Assembly: GCA_964555235.1 (NCBI GenBank)
Contig: CAZKRU010000102.1
Span: 1 to 11,126 of the forward strand
Length of the DNA stretch: 11,126 nucleotides
Source: CAZKRU01 sp964555235
Lineage (GTDB): Bacteria > Verrucomicrobiota > Verrucomicrobiia > Methylacidiphilales > CAMAQI01
Direction: 5' to 3'
Shown piece after piece: positions 1-7,215 of this stretch. The first letter of the stretch is position 1. Every line of letters begins with the position of its first letter. Under the pieces are notes generated by a model. The model had not been told where the DNA came from and did no database searches. It saw nothing but the letters and a program-made list of their open reading frames with translations. Made by a program: the position numbers and the translations under genes.

Positions 1-140
1 CAATGACGCCTCCGGCAGATGAGATTTTTCTTTCAGAAGGTTTTCTGCGCGAGGAGGGATGGCGGTTTTATGCTCCCCTGAATATCGTCATAATTCTCGG
101 CCTTTATTTCCCAACGAAGAGGAGCAATCTTAGCGGTGAT

Positions 141-1346
141 TCATTCCTCAGAAAGAGGAAGCTCGTGATAGGGTAAATAAAAGTCTCTCTCTGGCTTTTT
201 ATTGGTCACCGTAAATTCAGCGATAGTCGGGCAAGCCTCTGGATTATCCGCTTGCGGGACATTCACGGAAACCATGTAGGTTCCCGGTTCTGTATCCAAG
301 GGAATCTCAAAATTAAACTTTGCAGGATACGTTTTCCCCTTCAGAACGTCACCAAAATTGTGGTAGTAGTCCTTTCCGATGTTTCCCCGCCCAAAGAACC
401 CACGGGCACGAAGTTTCATCACCACTTGGCTCAGATTTTGATTTCCGACTGTAATCCCGGTTAAAATTTGCACCGTTTCACCGGGTTGATAGAAGTCTTT
501 GCTTAAAACAGTTTGAGGATATTTAATAAGTGGTTTTGTACCCTTCGTGACATCCGTGTATTTAAAGACTCGAATATAATCGATGTCGTAATAAGAAACC
601 TTGGGAGTCGTTTCATCAGGACCACCGCACCAGCCTCCTGGTTTTCCAACGGCTGTATTCACAATCATATACATCGGTTTTGCAGGAACCATAGCCCCTT
701 CTCGACGAACCGTTTCTTTGCCGTCGATATAATAAATAATGAGGCCGGGACTCCAATCAATCGCGAAAGTGTGGTAATCTTTCGTAAAATCAATTCCTGT
801 GGTTCGCTTAGCCTTATACTCACGGTTTCCGTCTTGATCTTTCCAATGGACGGTTTGATAAGCCGAAAGTGGATCGCGACCTAAAAACTCAAAAATATCA
901 ATTTCGGGCGGCCACCACAAGTCACGAGCTAATAACCAAAACGCGGGCCATAATCCATTCCCTTTCGTGAATTTAGCTCTAATTTCGAAATAACCGTATG
1001 TTTGCGAAAAACTTCCAAAGGTTGTCATTTGCCCTGAAGTCCACTCCTGAGTAATCGATTTATAGGTGTAAGGCTTTTTTTCTGTTTTAATTCTGAGCCC
1101 ACCTTCAGGATTTAATTCAAACGACTCCGGAACGTAAGCCTGCAACTCACCATTGATAATTGCCGGTTGAGATTGAAATGTATTCCAGACATTTCGATCT
1201 AGTGTTTCGAAATCGTCAAAAAAACTTAAGGTCATCGGGTGCCCTGAAGGACTCACGAGTGCTTCTGCCTTCAGAAGTGGGGAGAAGACGCTTGTAAGAA
1301 TTAAATAAAAAGCGAAACGTCCTAGGCAAGTTAGTTGTAATTGCAT
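141..1346 (-). CDS. Secreted GH16 family glycoside hydrolase with C-terminal beta-rich domain
   Basis: This 401-residue protein is predicted to hydrolyse internal beta-glycosidic bonds of a polysaccharide outside the cytoplasm. Residues 1-29 look like a signal peptide with a hydrophobic core (FYLILTSVFSPLL) and an AEA-type cleavage site. Residues about 40-262 form a GH16 jelly roll. The family active-site pattern E-x-D-x-x-E is visible as EIDIFE, with E148 as nucleophile, D150 assisting and E153 as acid/base, followed by the typical VHW and FAIDWSP strands and a closing DYIRVFKY strand. Residues about 270-390 look like a separate beta-sandwich domain of unknown role. All catalytic residues are present, so the enzyme is probably active. 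Its substrate cannot be read from the sequence: the motif region resembles broad laminarinase-like GH16 members, but the neighbouring sulfatases suggest a sulfated polymer. It is transcribed away from the rest of the locus. The gene starts at an ATG preceded by only a weak purine stretch (GTGAAGA). Confidence 0.9.
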   Translation of the reverse strand: MQLQLTCLGRFAFYLILTSVFSPLLKAEALVSPSGHPMTLSFFDDFETLDRNVWNTFQSQPAIINGELQAYVPESFELNPEGGLRIKTEKKPYTYKSITQEWTSGQMTTFGSFSQTYGYFEIRAKFTKGNGLWPAFWLLARDLWWPPEIDIFEFLGRDPLSAYQTVHWKDQDGNREYKAKRTTGIDFTKDYHTFAIDWSPGLIIYYIDGKETVRREGAMVPAKPMYMIVNTAVGKPGGWCGGPDETTPKVSYYDIDYIRVFKYTDVTKGTKPLIKYPQTVLSKDFYQPGETVQILTGITVGNQNLSQVVMKLRARGFFGRGNIGKDYYHNFGDVLKGKTYPAKFNFEIPLDTEPGTYMVSVNVPQADNPEACPTIAEFTVTNKKPERDFYLPYHELPLSEE

Positions 1347-1655
1347 TCTTCACTGTATAAGAGAATTTCTGAGACGCAAAAAGAGAGATGTTGTATTTTA
1401 AGGATTTTTGTTGCGCGAGATTTTTTTAATGTGAAAACAGCTCTTGAAAATCGATGAACTGAAAAGCGCCATTTAAATAAACAAGTTATCGATTCACTCT
1501 ACGACACCGTCAGTTTGGAAAACGAAATAGATGAATCTAAGATGAAAGTACGACCAACTTAAGCGACAAGAATGCTGCTAATACAACATTTCTCCTTTTG
1601 CGCTAAAAATCACAAGCACTACATTAGGTGTATGAAAAATCGGGGACGCTTCTCC
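1347..1655. other. Non-coding left half of the divergent intergenic region
   Basis: This is about 310 bases between the two divergent GH16 genes. I see no convincing gene. The region is AT-rich with several T tracts and contains one weak hairpin (GGGGA/TCTCC around a CGCT loop, 1642-1655). Promoters for both GH16 genes and any AraC operator would be expected here, but I could not identify a clear paired operator. Confidence 0.4.
1354..1359 (-). promoter_or_regulatory. Possible -10 element for the leftward GH16 gene
   Basis: On the minus strand the hexamer TATACA lies only 7 nt before the GH16 ATG. If it acts as a -10 box, transcription would begin at or next to the start codon and the mRNA would be leaderless. 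A T-rich TTTTTG sits 17 nt upstream but matches a -35 box poorly. This is a weak, motif-only call. Confidence 0.2.
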
Positions 1656-1870
1656 TTTAACCCAAATTTTGCAATAGACCCCCTCTATTCCAAAATTCAC
1701 CTCATAAAAATCCACTCTGAAAGAGCGGTTTTTTTGAGGCCGATTTCCCCTTCAATTTCATTCACCATTTTGGCGAATGAAATCTCGGCGGGGTTTTACC
1801 CCGAATGCTTTCGGTCCTGGCGCCCGCCAGGACAGATTTTGCATTTTCTAATGCAAAATCTGGGTTTAAA
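1656..1870. repeat. Palindrome-dense block with imperfect terminal inverted repeats (MITE-like or structured RNA)
   Basis: Six hairpins follow one another. (1) 1665-1697: AATTTTG/CAAAATT and AATAG/CTATT with one C-C mismatch. (2) 1700-1739: CCTCA/TGAGG and A5/T5 around an inner CTCT-GAA-AGAG. (3) 1755-1783: ATTTCATTC/GAATGAAAT plus CC/GG, one mismatch. (4) 1789-1803: CGGGG/CCCCG. (5) 1814-1833: GTCCTGGC/GCCAGGAC, perfect. (6) 1833-1862: a perfect 13-bp stem from CAGATTTTGCATT with loop TTCT. The ends also match each other: TTTAACCCAAATTTTGCA at 1656-1673 is nearly the reverse complement of the right end at about 1852-1870 (GCAAAATCTGGGTTTAAA). This alternative outer stem would enclose hairpins 2-5. 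The block ends at the start of the rightward GH16 gene. It could be a non-autonomous mobile palindromic repeat, for example one of the REP/RAYT or MITE type, or a structured leader RNA. No transposase is present. Confidence 0.6.
1711..1735 (+). terminator. Terminator-like hairpin followed by T7
   Basis: CC-A-CTCT, loop GAA, AGAG-C-GG is followed directly by seven T residues, the form of an intrinsic terminator on the plus strand, with one A-C mismatch. On the minus strand the mismatch becomes a G-U pair and the hairpin is followed by ATTTTTA, so it could act in both directions. It sits inside the palindromic block. No gene ends just before it on either strand, so its role is uncertain. Confidence 0.3.
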
Positions 1871-1887
1871 TGAAAATAAAATCAACT

Positions 1888-3411
1888 ATGAAAAAACATA
1901 AAATGACGTTCCCAAAGAATTCACTCTTGATTCTCTTCTTTCTTTCGATTCTGCACTCTTACGGTGCCACGCCCCTCGAGTCTGGAAATATTATAAATTT
2001 TAAGGAAAAGATTGATCCGGCTCTCCTGAAAGAAGAAAAGTCGACCATCAGTATCCTGAATGAAAAGGGAGCTCAGTTGATCAAAGTTGATTACACGCAT
2101 GAGAATCAATATCCCGGTGTCACCTTTACGACTCCTACGAAAGAGTGGGATTTCACGGGCTATATCGGAATTGATGCCGAGGTTAAAAATGAAGGAACTG
2201 CGGCAGTGCAAGTCGCCTTGAGAGCAGACAATCGGGCCGGAGGAAAAGAGCCCTGGAACACGAGTGCAGATAAGATTGAACCCGGAGAGACAAAGACAAT
2301 CCGTTTAATATTCGGAAAAGAGATTAATCTGCTCCACCATGTGGCAAAGGCTCAGGTCAAAATGGGCTTTCCACTTGATACGGCTCACATTTCTTCGATG
2401 CGGTTATTCGCCGTTAAACCGAAGGAAAATGGAGTTTTGAAGATTACTTCGCTTCGGGCAACTAAAGAACCTTTAGTTTTGGCCGCAGCGCCACCAACCG
2501 ATAAAAAATCGGAGCCTCAATCTCCAACGGAACCCGTTAAATCAGAGAAAAAACATAAAAAGGAAAGCAAGGACTCACTCCAAAAATTCAGTGAAGAAAC
2601 CGCCCGAACGGTCCCAGTCAAAATTCCTGAATGGGTGGGCAAACGCCCCCCCGTCGAAGGAGAATGGGTGCAGACTCTCAACGAAAACTTTGACGTACCG
2701 ATCTTGGATCCAAAACTCTGGACCCCGCGGCAATGTTATAACACGGTCATCCACAATCATTTCCAAAGATATGTCGAAGAAAATGTTCTTCTCAAGGATG
2801 GAATCGCTTCGATCAAATGCGAAAAGCTGGTCGGAACGCAATATAATGATCCTGCTTTAGACAGACGGGAATACACAACTGCCTGCTTTACTTCTTACGG
2901 AAAATGGACGCAACTTTATGGGTATATTGAGGCGCGTGTGAAATCTCCAACCGCGAAGGGATTCTGGGCTTGTTTTTGGATGATGCCGGATCGAGGAGGA
3001 GAAGGAAAACAGAAGGAACGGGCTGCTACCCACAATGGAGGCATGGAAGTCGATATCCAAGAGCAGCTGACCAATTGGGGTCCAGGACGGTACAACATTG
3101 CATTGCACTGGGATGGTTATAAAGAAGACCATAAACACGTCGGTTCTAGTAAGAATTATTATGGTCCCACCGAGGATCATTGGCATGTTTTTGGAGTTTT
3201 ATGGGAACCCGGAAAATACACTTTTTATTGCGACGGAGTAAAGATTGCCGAATGGACAAACGAACGTGTGGGGTCAGTCCCCGCGTTTATTTTATGTAAC
3301 GTAGAAATGCGAGGAGAATCTCTCACTGAAATCGAAGACAAAAAGCTTCCTGACTATTATCAAATTGATTACGTCAAGGCATGGCAGTTAAAGAGTCGCA
3401 TTCAAAAATAG
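1888..3411 (+). CDS. Secreted two-domain GH16 hydrolase with N-terminal agarase-CBM-like domain
   Basis: Numbering is from the ATG at 1888 (507 residues). That start gives a compact signal peptide (MKKHKMTFPK, then a hydrophobic core, cleavage near YGA-T, residue 27). An in-frame ATG at 1870 lies on the edge of the palindromic block and would make the n-region unusually long. Neither start has a clear ribosome site. Residues about 32-195 form a beta-rich module whose pattern (EWDFTGYIGIDAEVKNEG, then IEPGETKTIRL) resembles the non-catalytic N-terminal domain of agarases. Residues about 200-240 are a Lys/Glu/Pro-rich linker. Residues about 250-502 are GH16, with the active site MEVDIQEQ: E387 nucleophile, D389, E392 acid/base. 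It should bind and cut a gel-forming, possibly sulfated, polysaccharide. The exact specificity (agar, porphyran, carrageenan or other) is not determinable here. The C-terminus IDYVKAWQLKSR recurs in a gene remnant at 8802-8908. Confidence 0.88.
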   Translation: MKKHKMTFPKNSLLILFFLSILHSYGATPLESGNIINFKEKIDPALLKEEKSTISILNEKGAQLIKVDYTHENQYPGVTFTTPTKEWDFTGYIGIDAEVKNEGTAAVQVALRADNRAGGKEPWNTSADKIEPGETKTIRLIFGKEINLLHHVAKAQVKMGFPLDTAHISSMRLFAVKPKENGVLKITSLRATKEPLVLAAAPPTDKKSEPQSPTEPVKSEKKHKKESKDSLQKFSEETARTVPVKIPEWVGKRPPVEGEWVQTLNENFDVPILDPKLWTPRQCYNTVIHNHFQRYVEENVLLKDGIASIKCEKLVGTQYNDPALDRREYTTACFTSYGKWTQLYGYIEARVKSPTAKGFWACFWMMPDRGGEGKQKERAATHNGGMEVDIQEQLTNWGPGRYNIALHWDGYKEDHKHVGSSKNYYGPTEDHWHVFGVLWEPGKYTFYCDGVKIAEWTNERVGSVPAFILCNVEMRGESLTEIEDKKLPDYYQIDYVKAWQLKSRIQK

Positions 3412-3436
3412 AGGTGATTATTTAAATCGCTCTTCC

Positions 3437-4355
3437 ATGAAAATAGCTCACTTTCCGTTAATCCTACGTCAATTCCTTAAATGGAATCAAATATTTTTGT
3501 TTTTTCTGCTCGCCCCATGCTCCTTTTCACAAGAAACGACCCCCCTGACACTTCCTGATAGTGAAGCTTTTGTCTTTCGCACCGTTGGAGAAAGCGAATT
3601 GCGCCTCCATGTGATAAAACCGAAGGCCTGGACGAAGGAAGATCGCCGGCCTTGCTTTCTCACTTTTTTTGGAGGGGGTTGGGCCTCCGGAACTCCTGAA
3701 AGAAGCATCGGTATGGCTAAATGGGCTTCGCAACAAGGATTTGTCGGAATCGCTCCCGATTATAGAACCCGCGATCATTTTAAAGGAACTCCGGAAGATT
3801 GCATCTCCGACGCTCGCATGGCAATTCGTTGGATCGAAGAACATGCGAATGAATTGGGAATTGATTCCTCTAAAATGATTTGTGAAGGGGATTCCGCAGG
3901 GGGACATCTCGCCCTCTGGACCGCGATTTCCAAGCCAGGGCCGGGGAAAGATGACCCGGGTCCTCCTTCTGTTCGCCCCGTCGCTTTAATTCTTTTAAAT
4001 CCTGTCACCGACACAACCGCGAAAGGATATGGAGGGCCTCGACAATTTGGGGGAGTGGAACAGGCTAAGGCGGCTTCTGCGACAGATCAAATCACTTCTC
4101 CAATGCCCCCCAACCCTCATTTTTCATGGCAAGAAAGATGGAACGGTTTCTTATTCCAATTCCAATGACTTTCGCGACAAAATGGTATCGGGAGGAAATC
4201 GATGCGAGTTGATTGCTTTTGAAGAGTTGGGACATGGTTATTATTTCAATGCCAAAAAATATGGAGCAGAAGGAAAAGCCGCTCGTGAAAAAACAAAAGA
4301 AGAAATATTAAGGTTCTTGAAAAGTCTCGATATCGTTCCTTCGGTTTCTCAATGA
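3437..4355 (+). pseudogene. Secreted alpha/beta-hydrolase esterase, frameshifted
   Basis: This is an acetyl-esterase-like alpha/beta hydrolase, likely removing acyl groups from the polysaccharide or its fragments. Residues 1-32 are a signal peptide. Residues 78-82 (FGGGW) form the oxyanion-hole motif and GDSAGG holds the nucleophile S153. The reading frame then breaks at a run of six C (4106-4111): the upstream frame ends at 4168, while the family-typical PPTLIFHGKKDG (acid D234) and ELGHGYYF (base H266) lie one frame later, ending at 4355. Reading five C instead of six gives a 305-residue protein with a complete Ser-Asp-His triad. The extra C may be a real mutation, a phase-variable tract or a sequencing error. 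As given, the product would lack both Asp and His and be inactive. It follows the GH16 gene by 25 bases, so the two are probably co-transcribed. Confidence 0.85.
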
Positions 4356-4442
4356 CAACGTGGGTCCTGCAATTACAACATATTTACTCTAGACCCGAAC
4401 CTTGCTGCATGTAATAGTATTTTTAGATTTAAGAATATCTAT

Positions 4443-5291
4443 ATGCCGAAGAATAAAAAAATTATTGTTTTTCGGTTTAATCATAAAAAAAGATTGAACC
4501 TGCCTCTCGCGATTCGCTCTTCCGGAACGTATACGCTTTATACTCCTCCCGACCTGCCGATTCAAAAATGGTTTTGCACCTTTTTTTGGACGGTGAAAGG
4601 AAGCGGTGAATTTGAGCTAAAGGGAAAAAAAGTTAGGGTAAAGGAGAACGAAATCTTTTACTATCTGCCTGGTGAGACTCAAGTGATTCGACCTGTAGCG
4701 ACACCTTGGGTGTATCATTGGTTAAATCTGGATCATGATCTTGCTCCCGCACTGCTTGAGGCCTTTGGTTTTACGAAACGTCCCTTTCCCGCAAATCCTT
4801 GTCCAGTGGAGTATTTTAGAAAAATACAGGACTATCTTAAAGAAGGGACAAGTCATGGGGAGAGACGGGCGTCCCAGGTCGCTCATAACATCCTCTTGGC
4901 TGCTACCGAAAAGATTTATAACCGATCAGGATCACGCGATTCGCTCAGTGAACAATGTAAGCGTCTGATTGATCGTCAATATGCTGACTCACAGCTGAAT
5001 ATTAATAAAATTGCGGCTGAGTTGAAAGTTCATCGAGCGACCCTTTTTCGAGCATTTTTAAATACGTTTGATATGACTCCTTCTCACTATCTTCAAAGTA
5101 AGAGATTCCATCGCGCAATCGAGCTTCTGAAGATGGGAGAATTAAACGTTCAAGAAGTTGCGAGAGAAGTGGGAATGTTGGATCCTAATTATATGACGCG
5201 CTTTATTCGAAAGATGACGGGAATGTCCTCCTCGTCGCTTCGTTCTCATGGCCGCGTTTTAAGTCGCTCTTTCGAGAACTCCACTCAATGA
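4443..5291 (+). CDS. AraC-family transcriptional regulator
   Basis: This is a 282-residue cytoplasmic DNA-binding protein. Residues about 25-100 form a cupin-like sensor half (WTVKGSGEFELKGKK, then NEIFYYLPGE). Residues about 165-268 form the AraC DNA-binding domain with two helix-turn-helix units: INKIAAELKVHRATLFRAF at 187-205, and VQEVAREVGMLDPNYMTRFI at 236-255 followed by KMTGMSSSSLR. The second unit has the usual family layout, although the normally conserved 'F..FKK..G.tP..yR' is altered to RFIRKMTGMSSSSLR. There is no transmembrane segment, so the ligand would be sensed inside the cell, plausibly an imported oligosaccharide. It lies 87 bases after the esterase and 34 bases before sulfatase 1, so it probably controls this locus. 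It is the only regulator in the window. Confidence 0.9.
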   Translation: MPKNKKIIVFRFNHKKRLNLPLAIRSSGTYTLYTPPDLPIQKWFCTFFWTVKGSGEFELKGKKVRVKENEIFYYLPGETQVIRPVATPWVYHWLNLDHDLAPALLEAFGFTKRPFPANPCPVEYFRKIQDYLKEGTSHGERRASQVAHNILLAATEKIYNRSGSRDSLSEQCKRLIDRQYADSQLNINKIAAELKVHRATLFRAFLNTFDMTPSHYLQSKRFHRAIELLKMGELNVQEVAREVGMLDPNYMTRFIRKMTGMSSSSLRSHGRVLSRSFENSTQ

Positions 5292-5325
5292 CTGAATCAA
5301 GCGCGCTTATGGAGAAATGTTTTCA

Positions 5326-6822
5326 ATGAATGTCTTACTTATTGTCACCGATCAGCAGCGGTATGATAGCCTTGGTTGCACGGGAAATTCTCATGCGGTG
5401 ACCCCCCATTTGGATGCTTTGGCGAGCGAGGGAAGTCTCTTTCATCGATGTATTTCAGCGAGTTCCGTTTGTATGCCATCACGAGCTAGTTTAATGACTG
5501 GGCGCTATCCAAGCGGACATGGCGTCTATGAGAATGGTCAACATCTTCCAAGAGCCTGTTACACGAAAAGTACCTTTCAAAAATCTGAATTTCATCCGAT
5601 GAGCCAGGGATCGCTCCCTCATGAGATTCCCACATTGGCCGATATTCTTTCTTCAGCAGGCTATAAAACCCATGGAATTGGAAAATTTCATCACACCCCG
5701 ATGTTGTCTCCTCAAGAGTATGGATTTCATGAGTCGCGCGAACTCTGGATGGATGGAAAGCTTGATGATTGGGATGGTCCTTATTATGGATTTGAGAAAG
5801 TGAAACTAGTTCTGGGGCATGGAGAGGATGGACATGGACATTATCGTCATTGGTTGCGAAAAAATTATCCTGAAATTGCTCAGAAAGTTGAGAAGGGAAA
5901 TCACACAAAGCCACATTTCAAAGAGTTGCCCGATCTTTTGCCGACTATTATCCCTGAAGAAGCGCATGCTTCGACTTGGATTGGAAATCAGGCCTGCGAT
6001 TTCCTTGAGGAGCAAGATCCTGAAAAGCCTTTTTTTCTTTACCTCGGCTTTGCTGATCCGCATTCACCTTATTCTCCTCCAGCCAGTTTAGCCAAGGAAT
6101 TTGAAGAGCGCGAGACACTCACTCCAAGAGGTTCGATGGATGATCTCACGAATCGCCCTGCCGCTTGGGAGGAGCTAAAAGTTCCCAAAGGATTATCGCC
6201 GGAATGCATTCGGCTGGTTCGCCAGTACACCGATGCGATGATTCACCTGATCGATCAGAATGTAGGACGAGTGATTCAAAAGCTTAAGGAGACCGGACGA
6301 TGGGAAGAGACGATCGTTATCTTTACTTCCGATCACGGGGATTGGCTCGGCGACTACGGGTTATTGCGTAAAAGTAATCTTTGCACGGATTCATTGGTGC
6401 ATGTCCCGTTTATCATGCGGGTACCCGGAAAATCATTTGACCCACATGTCAAAAATACTGTCAGTCTTGTCGATGTCGTGCCGACCCTCTGTGAATTACT
6501 CCAATGTTCGAGTCCTGAAGGGATTCAGGGACAAAGCATGCTCTCAACCATGGCAGGAAAACGACATCATGTTTTAGTTCAAAATCACATGTCTAAAGTA
6601 CGATACAATAATTTTTCCATTTACGATGATCGTTATCGTTTTACCTTATATCCTTCTACAGGTGAAGTTGAGCTTTTTGATCATACTCGTGATCCATCAG
6701 AACTTCATAATTTAGCCGAATCGTCGCAATTTTCAGAGGTCCAGCGAGAAATGGAAGCAGAACTTGGTCGGAAACAGCTGGAGTTCCACACGCCATTGGG
6801 TGCTCGTGTTGCATATTGGTAG
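5326..6822 (+). CDS. S1 family sulfatase 1 (cytoplasmic)
   Basis: This is a 498-residue formylglycine-dependent sulfatase that removes sulfate esters from a sugar substrate. I chose the ATG at 5326 over the one at 5317 because GGAG at 5311-5314 is 11 nt away rather than 2, and because it gives MNVLLIVTDQQR, matching the start of sulfatase 3. D9 and Q10 are the N-terminal metal-site residues. The C-x-P-S-R maturation motif is CMPSR with C49 as the future formylglycine. GKFHH supplies K120 and H122, and FTSDHGDWLGDYG supplies D336 and H337. A C-terminal alpha/beta subdomain ends with the usual ELFDHTRDPSELHNLAE block. The length is normal and all catalytic motifs are present, so it should be active. 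There is no signal peptide. The sugar position it attacks cannot be predicted. Confidence 0.92.
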   Translation: MNVLLIVTDQQRYDSLGCTGNSHAVTPHLDALASEGSLFHRCISASSVCMPSRASLMTGRYPSGHGVYENGQHLPRACYTKSTFQKSEFHPMSQGSLPHEIPTLADILSSAGYKTHGIGKFHHTPMLSPQEYGFHESRELWMDGKLDDWDGPYYGFEKVKLVLGHGEDGHGHYRHWLRKNYPEIAQKVEKGNHTKPHFKELPDLLPTIIPEEAHASTWIGNQACDFLEEQDPEKPFFLYLGFADPHSPYSPPASLAKEFEERETLTPRGSMDDLTNRPAAWEELKVPKGLSPECIRLVRQYTDAMIHLIDQNVGRVIQKLKETGRWEETIVIFTSDHGDWLGDYGLLRKSNLCTDSLVHVPFIMRVPGKSFDPHVKNTVSLVDVVPTLCELLQCSSPEGIQGQSMLSTMAGKRHHVLVQNHMSKVRYNNFSIYDDRYRFTLYPSTGEVELFDHTRDPSELHNLAESSQFSEVQREMEAELGRKQLEFHTPLGARVAYW

Positions 6823-6828
6823 TGAAAG

Positions 6829-7200
6829 ATGACTTTGAGACCCCACAACCTTTTCATACTTGCGGATCACCATACCTGGCATGGAACCATTTTAAGTGAG
6901 CCAGAGACTCCAGGGCCTGAAGACATTCTCAATGTTTTTTACGGAGGAGAGTTTCTGTATACTCAACGGATGCTGATCGGACAAAGTTACAAATATGTCT
7001 CTAACGGGTTTGACTGGAATGAATTCTATGATTTAAAAATTGATCGCTCAGAGCTTCACAATGTGATTAATGATCCAGGGTACGAGAACGTCATCCGGGA
7101 GGCTTCTGAATCACTGTGGAAAATGATGGAAAAATTGGAGGATCCGTATGCGGACTCCAATCGATACGGAGCGAGTCGCTATCTGCTTCGTCCAACCTAA
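6829..7200 (+). pseudogene. Internally deleted S1 sulfatase remnant
   Basis: This 123-residue reading frame joins the two ends of a sulfatase. Residues 4-20 (RPHNLFILADHHTWHGT) correspond to the first strand of the S1 domain, normally RPNILLI-x-ADQ. From about residue 36 onward (VFYGGEF, YTQRMLIGQSYKYV, FYDLKIDRSELHNVINDP) it matches the C-terminal subdomain. Roughly 350 residues between them are missing, including the C-x-P-S-R maturation motif and the DHG metal site, so it cannot be a working sulfatase. The frame is intact across the junction and starts 6 bases after sulfatase 1, so it could still be translated. It is most simply a deletion relic of a further sulfatase gene. A small protein with a new role is possible but unsupported. 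Confidence 0.8.
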
Positions 7201-7215
7201 AAAATCTCTCCCTCG

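Noticed and set aside
33..140. Minus-strand frame of 35 codons continuing in phase after the stop of the left GH16 gene
   Set aside because: It looks mildly protein-like, but has no start and is short; in-phase continuation is expected by chance one time in three. Stop-codon readthrough is not supported.
3..176. Plus-strand frame of about 57 codons at the left edge, ending inside the left GH16 gene
   Set aside because: It could be the tail of a convergent gene, but the upstream part is missing, it overlaps the GH16 3' end antisense, and no motif is recognisable. Positions 1-140 are left without a gene.
513..884. Plus-strand frame antisense to the left GH16 gene, and similar antisense frames over the sulfatases
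   Set aside because: These are shadow frames of well-supported genes with intact catalytic motifs on the other strand.
1572..1901. 109-codon plus-strand reading frame before the GH16 gene
   Set aside because: It runs straight through the palindromic block and overlaps the GH16 start; the translation has no domain-like pattern and no ribosome site, so it is a chance frame.
4366..4396. GGGTC/GACCC inverted repeat between the esterase and AraC genes
   Set aside because: Only five pairs with a loop of more than 20 bases and no T tract; too weak for a terminator or operator call.
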